Both the position numbers and the translations under genes were made by a program. The notes beneath the pieces are model-generated. The model had not been told where the DNA came from, did no database searches, and worked only from the letters and a program-made list of their open reading frames with translations. Shown here one piece after another: positions 54,953 through 63,662 of a stretch of DNA of 64,000 bases (position 1 is the first letter of the stretch; every line of letters begins with the position of its first letter). The DNA lies in NCBI RefSeq assembly GCF_028595265.1, contig NZ_JAQQXP010000002.1, positions 496,001-560,000 on the forward strand. Direction: 5' to 3'. This stretch comes from Alteromonas gilva. GTDB taxonomy: Bacteria; Pseudomonadota; Gammaproteobacteria; Enterobacterales; Alteromonadaceae.

Positions 54953-55585
54953 TTGGCAGTATTAAAAAGTGCACTTATCTTAGGCGCCAGTGGGTTGGTG
55001 GGACGCCAGTTGCTGCGTGAGTTGCTGCTGGATGATCGGTATGAGTCAGTCACCTGTTTGGTACGCCGGCCTTTGGGTCAGCATCTGTATCATGATCCCA
55101 ACAATAAACTACACCCGGTAGTGGTCGATTTTGACGCGCTTGACGACTACCAGGGCTATTTTGGCGTCGACCATATATATTGCTGTATAGGCACAACGTT
55201 AAAACGCGCTGGCAGTCTTAAGGCGTTCCGCAAGGTCGATTTTGAATACGTGCACGTCGCGGCGCAGCTTGCCAGAGCCCAGCGGGCAGGCGGTTTTGTT
55301 TGGATCTCCTCGGCTGGCGCAAACGCACAGAGCGGCAACTATTATCTTAAGGTGAAAGGGGAGTTAGAAAATGCCATCATGCGCATGCCTCAGCTACCTA
55401 ACGCGGCAGCGGTGCGTCCCGGCGTGCTCATTGGTGAACGACCAAACGATAGACGTCCACGGGAAAAGGCCGCCGCCCTGTTGTTGCAGTGGTTACGGCC
55501 ACTCTTAATTGGCCGTCTGAAGAAATACCGGGCGGTGCACCCGTATCAGGTGGCACTTGAAATGATAAGGCATCAGGAGTTCTAA
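54953..55585 (+). CDS. NAD(P)-binding oxidoreductase, HTATIP2-like
   Basis: This 210-residue protein has a TTG start at 54953, with AGGA before it; the nearby ATG at 54943 is out of frame. The Rossmann site is SALILGASGLVGRQLLRELL, followed by TCLVRRPL and the YCCIGTTLKRAGS segment typical of atypical short-chain relatives (HTATIP2 type). The usual YxxxK is replaced by YYLKVKGELE. It ends just before the trmN start, with the stop and next GTG adjacent, so they share a transcript. Substrate unknown. Confidence 0.85.
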   Translation: MAVLKSALILGASGLVGRQLLRELLLDDRYESVTCLVRRPLGQHLYHDPNNKLHPVVVDFDALDDYQGYFGVDHIYCCIGTTLKRAGSLKAFRKVDFEYVHVAAQLARAQRAGGFVWISSAGANAQSGNYYLKVKGELENAIMRMPQLPNAAAVRPGVLIGERPNDRRPREKAAALLLQWLRPLLIGRLKKYRAVHPYQVALEMIRHQEF

Positions 55586-56347
55586 GTGCCGATGGCAAAC
55601 GTTATTGATTCATCTTCCGAAGGCCGCAAAGGGTTTGCCTGCAAGCAGTTCTTTGTGGCTCACGACAAATGTGCCATGAAAGTCTCCACTGACAGTTTGT
55701 TGTTAGGCAGCTTTACCGATGCAGGAAATGCCTGTCGCGTCCTTGATGTGGGGACCGGCAGTGGCATCCTGGCGCTGATGATGGCGCAAAAGAGTGTCAG
55801 CGACTGTCATATCGACGCGGTGGACATCGACGATGATGCGGTTCAACAAGCCCGTGAAAACGTTGCGTTAAGCCCCTGGCCGCACAAAATATCAGTGCAG
55901 CCAGGGGCGCTTGAGGCCTTGTTACCGGCTGCTCCGTATGACGTGATAATCACCAACCCACCGTATTTTCATCAGGCCGAAAATGCCACCCGTGCTTATC
56001 AGAGCATGACAGCGCTACGCGGCCAGGCGCGCAACGAAAGCGGTCTGAGTATGGCGGTATTGTTTGCCCGCTGTGCTGAGCTTACCACGCAAGCAGGGCG
56101 CCTGAACTGTATGTACCCGTATTCCCGGTATCAGGAAGTGTTAATGAGCGCAGCACAATCGGGCTGGTATGCAAAGCGTGAGCTGGTGGTGTGCCATAAC
56201 AGTTCAACAGCGCCTTATATTTGCCTGTTTGAGTTTACCAGACAGGCCGCAGAAACTGACTCGCAACAACTGTGGATAAGGCACGCAGACAACCAGTACA
56301 CTGAGGCTTTCAAGCGCTTGTGCCGGGCCTTTTACCGCAATTTTTAG
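55586..56347 (+). CDS. trmN: tRNA1(Val) A37 N6-methyltransferase
   Basis: GTG start at 55586, six bases after AGGAG, gives 253 residues; an ATG at 55592 is less well spaced. The protein is a SAM-dependent methyltransferase: GFACKQFFVAHDKCAMKVSTDSLLLGSF, motif I LDVGTGSGILALMMA and the adenine-N6 motif NPPYF. This matches TrmN6 (YfiC), which methylates A37 in tRNA-Val. It sits directly after the oxidoreductase gene. Confidence 0.93.
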   Translation: MPMANVIDSSSEGRKGFACKQFFVAHDKCAMKVSTDSLLLGSFTDAGNACRVLDVGTGSGILALMMAQKSVSDCHIDAVDIDDDAVQQARENVALSPWPHKISVQPGALEALLPAAPYDVIITNPPYFHQAENATRAYQSMTALRGQARNESGLSMAVLFARCAELTTQAGRLNCMYPYSRYQEVLMSAAQSGWYAKRELVVCHNSSTAPYICLFEFTRQAAETDSQQLWIRHADNQYTEAFKRLCRAFYRNF

Positions 56348-56442
56348 TCCTGAAGCGCGCCCTTTACGCGAGTGTTTCCTCGCTGGCAATGTTTTAAGCG
56401 ACGTCAGTATTTACCTTGATATGCTGAATTTCAGGCACAAAA

Positions 56443-56463
56443 AAAGCGCGATAAACGCGCTTT
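56443..56463. terminator. Bidirectional terminator, trmN and exbD
   Basis: AAAGCGCG and CGCGCTTT form a stem around ATAAA, with A residues before and T after. It lies between convergent trmN and exbD. Confidence 0.9.
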
Positions 56464-56484
56464 TTTTCATCCAGAAGAATTAAG

Positions 56485-56886
56485 TTAAGACTTAACTAAT
56501 ACCGATACCTTTTGGATACCGGCTTCTTTCGCCTGGTTCATAACTTCTACCACTGTACCATGCTCAGTATTTTCGTGAGCCTGGATGGCGGCAGAGTCAG
56601 TTGGGTTTTCAGCCAGATAGGTCTGAATGTTTGCAACAACACGGCGAATATCAACTTCGCGACCATTCATTACAATGGTACCCATTTCATCAATACGAAT
56701 AGACAGTGACTTACTTGGATTGTTCGATTGATTTTTGTTTTCAGGACGGTTTACATCAAGCCCTTTCTCTTTAACGAAAGATGTTGTTACGATAAAGAAG
56801 ATCAGCATGATGAACACAATGTCCAACATGGGCGTCATGTCGACCTGGGCGTCATCATCCCCAGAAGTATGCTTTTTTCTTTTCAT
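56485..56886 (-). CDS. exbD: ExbD-type biopolymer transport protein, orphan
   Basis: This 133-residue protein has the ExbD pattern: a short cytoplasmic N-terminus (ending DDDAQVDMTPML), one membrane helix with the key Asp (DIVFIMLIFFIVTTSFV, about residues 22-38), and a periplasmic domain ending EAGIQKVSVLVKS. ExbD forms the proton-driven motor with ExbB for TonB. No exbB or tonB lies next to it; upstream is a CLCA_X gene, 136 bp away on the same strand. It probably works with an ExbB encoded elsewhere. Compare the Oar-like receptor in this window, a likely TonB client. Confidence 0.92.
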   Translation of the reverse strand: MKRKKHTSGDDDAQVDMTPMLDIVFIMLIFFIVTTSFVKEKGLDVNRPENKNQSNNPSKSLSIRIDEMGTIVMNGREVDIRRVVANIQTYLAENPTDSAAIQAHENTEHGTVVEVMNQAKEAGIQKVSVLVKS

Positions 56887-57021
56887 TTCGTTTTCTAGTC
56901 TCTAACACTTGTCAACTTAGTATACTGTTTGTAACAAAAATCGATAGCAATTGATACAAACAACCCTAATAAACACGATAAAATTAATGAAATCTTCGCT
57001 CACTTTCGTTTGAAAGCAACA

Positions 57022-57828
57022 TCATTTAGCGGACAGCGCAACTCCCAGTTGGTAAAAATACAACTTAAAAGCATCGTTTAGCTGTTTTCTCAAAATACCA
57101 TGAGGATAAATACCAAGTCTAGCCTCAACCGACATTTTTGTTCCTTGTACTAAAAAAGCATTCTTAATATGACTGTCCTGAACGAAGGCCTCAAAGGCCC
57201 TGGCGGCGAGTTCCGGGGGGGTAGCGTAATAAAAAGATTGCAAGGCTTTATCGGCTTCAACACTGCTCAAAACGTAATCACTTGGCGAACTGCTGCCTGG
57301 CGCCAGGAAAAGCGTAGCAAAACACTCGCCCAGGCGTTCGTTGAGAGGGTGGTCAACCATCTCAGCGTTGTCCAGCCAGGCCTGTGAGGCAAAGGTCATG
57401 GGGTTGGGAGTCACCAGAAAGCGCTGGCTTATATAGTGGTCGAAGGCATGGAACCACTCATGGGCCAGCGCACCACCGCCGGCATTTTTCGCTAACGCTA
57501 ACTGGCGTTTAGCCGAGTGATAGTGCGCGTTGGCATGCTTTTGTCCACCAGTTCCAAAGGCCAGTGACAGCGTATTATTCAGCGAAATGACACGTTCATT
57601 GACTTGCAGAATATCAATCAAATCGTAAAGCGCATCAAAAAATAAATTGGCCGCAATTTGCTGCTCGGCGGCGGTCACCCAGCGACCAATCGTGATTGAC
57701 CGAAAATTAAACAGCTGACGGATATCCTGAAAACTCACATCGGCACCGTCGCGATGACTGCCACCATTGCGATAATATTGCTGGTGCAGTCGTCCCTGTG
57801 AGGGAGCTGGCCGCTGACTAGAGCTCAC
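57022..57828 (-). CDS. CLCA_X family protein with HExxH motif
   Basis: A frame open from 58161 is mostly antisense-phase noise across fldB; the real gene begins at GTG 57828, overlapping the fldB stop by 11 bases and giving about 268 residues. The sequence YYRNGGSHRDGADVSFQDIRQLFNF followed by GRWVTAAEQQIAANLFFDALYDL matches the CLCA_X family of Shewanella/Alteromonas/Vibrio as I remember it. The centre has HEWFHAFDHY (near residue 145), a HExxH zinc-protease motif, with AHEWFHA and a downstream Glu in NERLGECFATL. A metallopeptidase is likely, function unknown. It is third in a PhoD-fldB-CLCA_X run. Confidence 0.85.
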   Translation of the reverse strand: MSSSQRPAPSQGRLHQQYYRNGGSHRDGADVSFQDIRQLFNFRSITIGRWVTAAEQQIAANLFFDALYDLIDILQVNERVISLNNTLSLAFGTGGQKHANAHYHSAKRQLALAKNAGGGALAHEWFHAFDHYISQRFLVTPNPMTFASQAWLDNAEMVDHPLNERLGECFATLFLAPGSSSPSDYVLSSVEADKALQSFYYATPPELAARAFEAFVQDSHIKNAFLVQGTKMSVEARLGIYPHGILRKQLNDAFKLYFYQLGVALSAK

Positions 57829-58360
57829 TGAGTTCAGTAATGAGTTGATTGCACCAGACTGACACCCGTTCATCGGTCTGGTCAAACTGGTTCTCATCAT
57901 CAAGCGACAGCCCGACAAACTGCTTGCCGTCTGCTGTGAGTGCTTTGGATTTGGCAAACTCATAACCCTGATTGGGCCAGTAACCAATAAACTGACAGCC
58001 GCTTGGTGCGATAGCGTCGTGCAACATGCCCAGTGCGTCCTGAAACCAGTCGGCATAGCCGAGCTGATCGCCCAGACCATAAAGCGCCACAATTTTCCCA
58101 GATAAATCAAGCTGGTGAACGTCGTCCCAGCTAGACTCCCAATCTTCCTGTAGCTCACCAAAGTCCCAGGTCGAGATACCCAGAATCAAAATGTCGTAGT
58201 TGGCTGTCAGGTTTAATGAGGTGTCCTGAATATTGTGCAGACTCACCACCTGCTCACCAAACAATGTATTGAGTTGGTCCTGAATTTTTTCGGCGGCCAT
58301 TTCGGTATAACAGGTGGTCGAACCGTAAAAGAGTCCGATGTTCAGCGCGGGGTTACTCAT
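57818..58360 (-). CDS. fldB: Flavodoxin (FldB-like)
   Basis: This 180-residue flavodoxin has the FMN phosphate loop GLFYGSTTCYTEMAAEKI at residues 9-26 and aromatic stacking segments GISTWDFGELQEDW and GLGDQLGYADWFQDALG. Flavodoxins shuttle electrons at low potential; FldB is oxidative-stress linked in E. coli. It lies 3 bases after the PhoD-like gene and overlaps the CLCA_X gene, so it is the middle gene of a coupled cluster. Confidence 0.93.
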   Translation of the reverse strand: MSNPALNIGLFYGSTTCYTEMAAEKIQDQLNTLFGEQVVSLHNIQDTSLNLTANYDILILGISTWDFGELQEDWESSWDDVHQLDLSGKIVALYGLGDQLGYADWFQDALGMLHDAIAPSGCQFIGYWPNQGYEFAKSKALTADGKQFVGLSLDDENQFDQTDERVSVWCNQLITELSEL

Positions 58361-58363
58361 TAA

Positions 58364-60274
58364 CTACTCTCTTGATGTTGCGGTGTCGTTAGTCAGCTCA
58401 GACGAGAATTCTACCGTCTCACCGTCGCTACACAAAGCAATACAACGCACTTTTTCGTATTCTGGATCAAGTAGCAACTGGCCCAGCGCTGCGCGGTTGA
58501 GTAATGCGATGTCGTCATCGCCGTCGGGGTGGCGTTCGTTTACCGACATATTGCGTCGCCGGGTAAAAATATTCAGCGGTGAGCGCGCTGAGTAAAACCA
58601 TTGGTTTAGCCTGTCAAGCCAGCGGATTAAGGTGTCCGGGAAAGTATTTTTTATGCCGCTGCAGGTAAACTGGATAATTTGTGGGCTGTTGCGGCGAAAA
58701 CGCAAGCGCACGTCATACACAAACGAATAGTGCACATCCCCAGATAAAATAATAAAATGCGGCGGCGTTTTATAGTGGCGAAAGATGTTCAGGATAACAC
58801 TGGCCGTGCCCTTGTGGGCCATCCAGTTTTCGGCATCAACGGTGAGGGCTTTGCCCGCCATCGTAAACAGCTTTTGGATGACCTCAATTAATTTAACCCC
58901 GTAAATTGGCGCGGCCGACACCACGATAACGGCATCTTTACCAATCAGTTGATGCTGGAACTCACATAAGGCTTCCCAGTCCATCAGACCCGATGGTTTA
59001 TTTAAGCTCGACTCGCTACGCCAACGCTGAGTCCGGGTATCAAGTACGTGTACCGGCGGTTCGGTGGCTAGCTGATAATGCCACTGGTCCCAGTCAAAGA
59101 GTGTATCGATGAAGGCCTCATGGGCGGCTAATCCGCTTGCCGTGAAGTTGTGTTTTGCCTGGGCGTGCAAGGCGTCAAAGGTATCGGGCTGATTAGCCCA
59201 GCCCTGACAAAGCCAGTAACCAGCCAGGGCATTGCCCACCATACGTCGCGATAACTGGTGGCCGTAGACTTCTTCTTCCCAACCGCGGGTCAGGTTCCAG
59301 TCATCGGTAACATCATGATCGTCGAAAATCATATATACCGGCACATGAGCTAAGGCCCGGCGAATTTTGCCCAGCGGCGCCGCGAAGTGCTCAATAACCG
59401 TCGCTTCTTTGCTAAACAATGCCTGCTGTGCACTGCTGACTCTGGCGGCATCAAAGGTAATATCGGGCCACAGTTCGTCTGACCATACCAACAGATACAT
59501 GGCAATCACTTCGGCCATACCAATCAGGTGGTTTTGGGCGTTAACGGACGTAAATACCGGCTTTTTCTTGGCGCCGAAGAACAATTTTGATAGTGCGGTA
59601 TTGGTGGCTACCCGGGGCAGAATTTGCTGACGCTGATAATAGCAGTACGGATGTTCTGCAAGTTCGGCGGTTGATTCAACCACTGCGTCGGTCAGGGATT
59701 CGTGAAACAGGCCTAATCGCTCGACGACCTGCAGAACGGCTTGCAGCATCGGGCCCGCTACATCGTCGGCGTAAATTTGATCGCCGGTCATCAGTAATAA
59801 GTCGGGGCGCGCTGGGCCGCCCGAATGCTCATTGCAAATGAGTTCATCAACACGAACCAGGCTATCCGTTTGCGGTGCATGGGGTTTACGGCACGAGCCG
59901 TGCAACACATTATTGAGCTTAGCGGGCACGCTGAAAGTCAGTTGCTGACAGCCTTCGTAAAGCAGTTTCTGTTGTTGTACCTGCCAGCGCTGTTGCTGCG
60001 CATCGTGGCTAAATTGCAATGCGTAAGCGTACTGCACGCCGGCGGTTAAATGTTGCGCCGGAGTGAAGGTGGTAACATGAATAAACGCGTGCTCACCGGC
60101 CTGCACCACCCGATCTGTCGTTGTCCCGGCAACCACAGTGTGCTGATGGTTCAATGTTATGGTGATGTCGGCAGGTTCAGAGGTGACCAGCCAAAGGGTG
60201 ACACTTCCCCGGGCTGTGTGTCTGAGCATGGGACCGGCAATAATAAAGGGTAATGGCTGAGTAATAATGGACAC
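58364..60274 (-). CDS. Alkaline phosphatase D (PhoD)-like metallophosphatase
   Basis: This 636-residue protein begins with a fibronectin-like domain (GPMLRHTARGSVTLWLVTSEPADITITL) and has a metallophosphatase core. Metal ligand regions are LLMTGDQIYADDVAG (near 160), IFDDHDVTDDWN (near 310) and LSGDVHYSFVYD (near 518). No signal peptide is evident, so unlike exported PhoD it may be cytoplasmic. It would cleave phosphomonoesters or diesters. It is the first gene of the fldB-CLCA_X cluster, with a gap of 3 bases. Confidence 0.88.
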   Translation of the reverse strand: MSIITQPLPFIIAGPMLRHTARGSVTLWLVTSEPADITITLNHQHTVVAGTTTDRVVQAGEHAFIHVTTFTPAQHLTAGVQYAYALQFSHDAQQQRWQVQQQKLLYEGCQQLTFSVPAKLNNVLHGSCRKPHAPQTDSLVRVDELICNEHSGGPARPDLLLMTGDQIYADDVAGPMLQAVLQVVERLGLFHESLTDAVVESTAELAEHPYCYYQRQQILPRVATNTALSKLFFGAKKKPVFTSVNAQNHLIGMAEVIAMYLLVWSDELWPDITFDAARVSSAQQALFSKEATVIEHFAAPLGKIRRALAHVPVYMIFDDHDVTDDWNLTRGWEEEVYGHQLSRRMVGNALAGYWLCQGWANQPDTFDALHAQAKHNFTASGLAAHEAFIDTLFDWDQWHYQLATEPPVHVLDTRTQRWRSESSLNKPSGLMDWEALCEFQHQLIGKDAVIVVSAAPIYGVKLIEVIQKLFTMAGKALTVDAENWMAHKGTASVILNIFRHYKTPPHFIILSGDVHYSFVYDVRLRFRRNSPQIIQFTCSGIKNTFPDTLIRWLDRLNQWFYSARSPLNIFTRRRNMSVNERHPDGDDDIALLNRAALGQLLLDPEYEKVRCIALCSDGETVEFSSELTNDTATSRE

Positions 60275-60491
60275 TCCTTCATAACAACCATTTACTGCAA
60301 CGCCCAGACTATACGACCCGACAGCGTTTCAGGCAAGCTTATGGGGGAGGGATACCCCAGCTAAACGGTCAATTGTATTCAGAATGAGCGATTGGGCCAG
60401 CACACACAACTATCATGCCTGACCAGGCTTGACCCGGCACGCTTGCTGAGCGAGGATAACTTATAAAACCTATTCTTCGATGGACCCAACC

Positions 60492-61634
60492 ATGAAATCA
60501 GCCTGGCTTATTGGCCTAGTTGCAACGGGCTTAATAACTGCCTGTAGTGAAAACAAAACCCCCATACAAACTGTGCCTGAAACCGCCGATATCCCGCAGG
60601 AGTCGCTGTTAACCGGACAGTGGATAATGGAAGCGGAAGGCGGGGTCATGCTCGATCCGCAAACTTCGGGGCTAACCCATTACAATGGCCTGCTTTACAG
60701 CATTTCTGATGCCAGTGCTATGGCGTCGCAACAGCGCCGCTTGCATGCTATCGATCCGGTAACGGCCACATTGGCGCCTAAACCTGATGAAATGAACATG
60801 GCCAGTCGGGTACGCCGCAGTTGTTTTTCTCAGTACTTAAACGATGAGCCCGATTTAGAAGCCCTGGTGGCTGATCACTCTGAACCGGGCGTATTTTATA
60901 CCGTAACGGAAGATGCCACACGAACAGGCGCGTTATCTGACCGTTGTCAGCAGCGGTTTGAGGCCACCGGTTCGACTGACTACCCCACGTTGTTGGTGCG
61001 AATCGAGCAGCACAGTGATGGTAGTGCCACCATGACTCACGTGCGGCCGTTGCAGTTCGATCTTGAATTTGCGGTAGGGGATTTTCCCAATGACGGCATT
61101 GAAGGCATGGCACTAGCGCCCGATGGTACCCTGTATTTGGCGCTGGAACGTGATGATGCCGGCAACCCGCGGATATTTTCGGTAGCCCTTAATGATGATT
61201 TTTGGCAACAAACAGATTTTGCCATGGTGACAGAGCCTGCCCTTGATGTGCCAACATTTAACAGCGGCCGTCACCCTATCAACGGGCTGGAGTTTTATTT
61301 GCCAGAAGGCGCGGTGAGCGGCTTTTTATTTGCTGCGGCGAGAAACGATAACGAGCTGTGGATTATCGACGCTGCGGGTAAATTACCAACCAAAAAAATT
61401 GCTTTGCAATTTAGTGCGCCCAGCGGCGATCCACAAAACTGTGCAGCGACCGAAATTATGGACAATGCCTCCATTGAAGGGCTTGCGGTAATCGGCGATA
61501 CCCTGTGGATGGTAAATGACCCCTGGAAAGAGAATTACATGAAAAACCTGCAGTGCCCGGCGAACGAAAGCCGCTATAAAGGCATGGCGCCACTGCTGTT
61601 TAGCATGCCATTAGACACTGCCTGGTTTAACTAA
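60492..61634 (+). CDS. Lipoprotein with esterase-like phytase fold
   Basis: About 380 residues from ATG 60492; an ATG at 60480 is just upstream. Lipobox LITAC. Sequence such as SGLTHYNGLLYSISDAS, DLEALVADHSEPGVFYTVTED, NDGIEGMALAPDGTLYLALERD and ASIEGLAVIGDTLWMVNDPW looks like the phytase-like/SdiA-regulated beta-propeller. The role is unknown; it may bind or hydrolyse at the envelope. It converges with msrA. Confidence 0.75.
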   Translation: MKSAWLIGLVATGLITACSENKTPIQTVPETADIPQESLLTGQWIMEAEGGVMLDPQTSGLTHYNGLLYSISDASAMASQQRRLHAIDPVTATLAPKPDEMNMASRVRRSCFSQYLNDEPDLEALVADHSEPGVFYTVTEDATRTGALSDRCQQRFEATGSTDYPTLLVRIEQHSDGSATMTHVRPLQFDLEFAVGDFPNDGIEGMALAPDGTLYLALERDDAGNPRIFSVALNDDFWQQTDFAMVTEPALDVPTFNSGRHPINGLEFYLPEGAVSGFLFAAARNDNELWIIDAAGKLPTKKIALQFSAPSGDPQNCAATEIMDNASIEGLAVIGDTLWMVNDPWKENYMKNLQCPANESRYKGMAPLLFSMPLDTAWFN

Positions 61635-61690
61635 GCACCAGTGAGCAACGCAGCAGCTATTAATGGCTGAAGCGTTGCCTCATCGGGTTA

Positions 61691-62239
61691 CTAGCGCAGA
61701 CGCTCGGCAAAAGTCTTTTTAAACTTGGCCAGTTTAGGCGCTACGACCATGGCACAATACTGGTTTTGCGGGTTATTTTTAAAATAAGACTGATGATAGG
61801 CCTCTGCCTCATAATAATTCGTTAGTGGCACTACCTCAGTAACGATAGGATCAGGCCATATCTCGTCGTCGGTCATTTCTTTTATGATGGCGTCGGCTTC
61901 GGCTTTTTGTGCCTCATCATGATAAAACACTGCGCTGCGGTATTGGGTGCCAACGTCATTGCCCTGGCGGTTCAACTGGGTTGGATCGTGCAGTGCAAAG
62001 AAAATTTCCAGTATTTCGCGGTAAGTAATCTGCTCAGGGTTGTAGGTCAGACGCACCACTTCGGCGTGACCGGTATTACCACTGCATACCTGCTCGTATG
62101 TGGGCGAGTCGGTTTCGCCGCCGGCATAGCCGGAAACGGCTAACTCGATGCCCTGAACCTGATTAAATGCCGACTCAATACACCAAAAGCAGCCGCCGGC
62201 CAGCGTTGCGCTTGCCGGGGTGGTCGAGGAAGTTGTCAT
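61691..62239 (-). CDS. msrA: Peptide methionine-S-sulfoxide reductase A
   Basis: About 182 residues from ATG 62239, with GGAG six bases upstream; a start at 62269 adds ten. The catalytic motif is AGGCFWCIESAF (GCFWC near residues 16-20), followed by SGYAGGETDSPTYEQVCSGNTGHAE and FFALHDPTQLNRQGNDVGTQYRS. It repairs methionine S-oxide in proteins. No signal peptide, so cytosolic. Confidence 0.97.
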   Translation of the reverse strand: MTTSSTTPASATLAGGCFWCIESAFNQVQGIELAVSGYAGGETDSPTYEQVCSGNTGHAEVVRLTYNPEQITYREILEIFFALHDPTQLNRQGNDVGTQYRSAVFYHDEAQKAEADAIIKEMTDDEIWPDPIVTEVVPLTNYYEAEAYHQSYFKNNPQNQYCAMVVAPKLAKFKKTFAERLR

Positions 62240-62332
62240 ACTGTGCTCCAAATTAGTTTGTACTGGCAAGTGTGGTGGCGCAATTGTCTTTCTTCAAGTC
62301 ATCCAAGCGTTTAATTTGCGCGTATTAGCAGC

Positions 62333-62737
62333 ATGAAAACAAATAATGTACCTGAACTCACGCTGTTCTACGACGGCGGTTGTCCTTTGTGCGCCATTGA
62401 AATGCGCCACCTGAAACGGTTGAATACCGCCGGTAAGCTGGCGTTTGTCGATATTATGGACGATGACTTTGCCCAGCGCTATCCACACCTCGAATGGCAG
62501 GCGCTGAACGACCGCATCCACGGACAGCAGCCTGACGGGACCATGCTCATTGGCCTCGATGTTACCTACCAGGCGTGGAAGCTGGTTGGTCGTGGCTGGG
62601 TCTATGCGCCGCTGCGCTGGCCATTAATAAAACCACTGGCCGACCGGTTTTACCTGTGGTTTGCCCGCCATCGTTATAAAGTCTCTTACTGGCTGACAGG
62701 CCAAAAGCGTTGTCTGCCCTGTGAAGCAAAGAAATAA
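62333..62737 (+). CDS. DCC1-like thiol-disulfide oxidoreductase (DUF393)
   Basis: This 134-residue protein has the DUF393 signature LTLFYDGGCPLCAIEMRHL, with a CxxC active pair at about residues 16-19, and the closing QKRCLPCEAKK tail with CxxC. The family may be a redox or electron-transfer protein. It starts 94 bases after the divergent msrA and is followed 12 bases later by an SDR gene, probably one operon. Confidence 0.9.
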   Translation: MKTNNVPELTLFYDGGCPLCAIEMRHLKRLNTAGKLAFVDIMDDDFAQRYPHLEWQALNDRIHGQQPDGTMLIGLDVTYQAWKLVGRGWVYAPLRWPLIKPLADRFYLWFARHRYKVSYWLTGQKRCLPCEAKK

Positions 62738-62749
62738 GGTGAAAACGCC

Positions 62750-63472
62750 ATGAATTTGTTAGTAATAGGCGCCAGTGGCGCTATCGGTCAGGCAGTCATT
62801 AAGCAATTAGCCGATACCTTCAGTGACGCCCACATCTATGCTGTTTCAAGAAGCGCGCCCGAGGTTGACGGCGCGCTGCAAGCGCGTGTGACACCGGTCA
62901 GCATAGACAGTCAGGATGAAAGCGCCATCAGCCGCTGGCTCAATGAATGTGCCGATAACAGTATTACCTTTCACCATGTTGTATGCACGACCGGTATACT
63001 ACACGACGACATGGTTACCCCTGAAAAGCGTCTTGAAGACATCAGCGCCGATGCCCTGCATCATTATTTTGCCGTGAACACGGTCATCCCCGCACTGTGG
63101 CTTAAGCATCTGGTGAATTTTTTTCCTGCCGCGCATTCAACTTTTACGCTACTGAGTGCCAGAGTGGGGAGTATTGCGGATAATCATCTCGGTGGCTGGT
63201 ATGGTTATCGGGCGTCTAAGGCGGCCCTGAATATGCTGGTGAAAACTGCGGCGGTTGAATACGGTCGCAGAGCAAAGCATACCAGTTTAATCTGTTACCA
63301 TCCCGGTACTGTGGATTCGGCGTTATCGGCGCCGTTTCAGCGCAACGTCAAGCCCGAAAAGTTATTTACCCCCGCGTTCACCGCCAAACAGCTGGTATCG
63401 ATTATTCAGCAGCGAGACGTCAGCGAAAGCCCCTATTTTTTAGATTGGGACAACAAGCCCATTGCCTGGTAG
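62750..63472 (+). CDS. Short-chain dehydrogenase/reductase
   Basis: This 240-residue SDR has the NAD(P) site NLLVIGASGAIGQAVIKQL, a serine in LLSARVGSIADNH, and the catalytic YxxxK in YGYRASKAALNMLV (Tyr near 154). The closing PGTVDSALSAPF is typical of the CsgA/C-factor-like group. Substrate unknown. The gene follows the DCC protein by 12 bases. Confidence 0.92.
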   Translation: MNLLVIGASGAIGQAVIKQLADTFSDAHIYAVSRSAPEVDGALQARVTPVSIDSQDESAISRWLNECADNSITFHHVVCTTGILHDDMVTPEKRLEDISADALHHYFAVNTVIPALWLKHLVNFFPAAHSTFTLLSARVGSIADNHLGGWYGYRASKAALNMLVKTAAVEYGRRAKHTSLICYHPGTVDSALSAPFQRNVKPEKLFTPAFTAKQLVSIIQQRDVSESPYFLDWDNKPIAW

Positions 63473-63662
63473 TGCGCCGTGATGTCGTCCACTGCCGATG
63501 AAAACCAAGACTTTTAATTATTGGATTGATAGTATGTCGATGGCGCTACTTTGCGTCGGAAGGTTCGGAGTCCGGGCGTCGCCAACGACAGATAATAAAA
63601 TAATGATGTTGAGCACGTAGTTCCGAAATAAAGCAACAATAAAAATCACAAGAGGAACTCAT

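Noticed and set aside
57829..58161. N-terminal third of a longer CLCA_X reading
   Set aside because: This part is the flavodoxin gene read in another frame; family similarity begins after about 57800.
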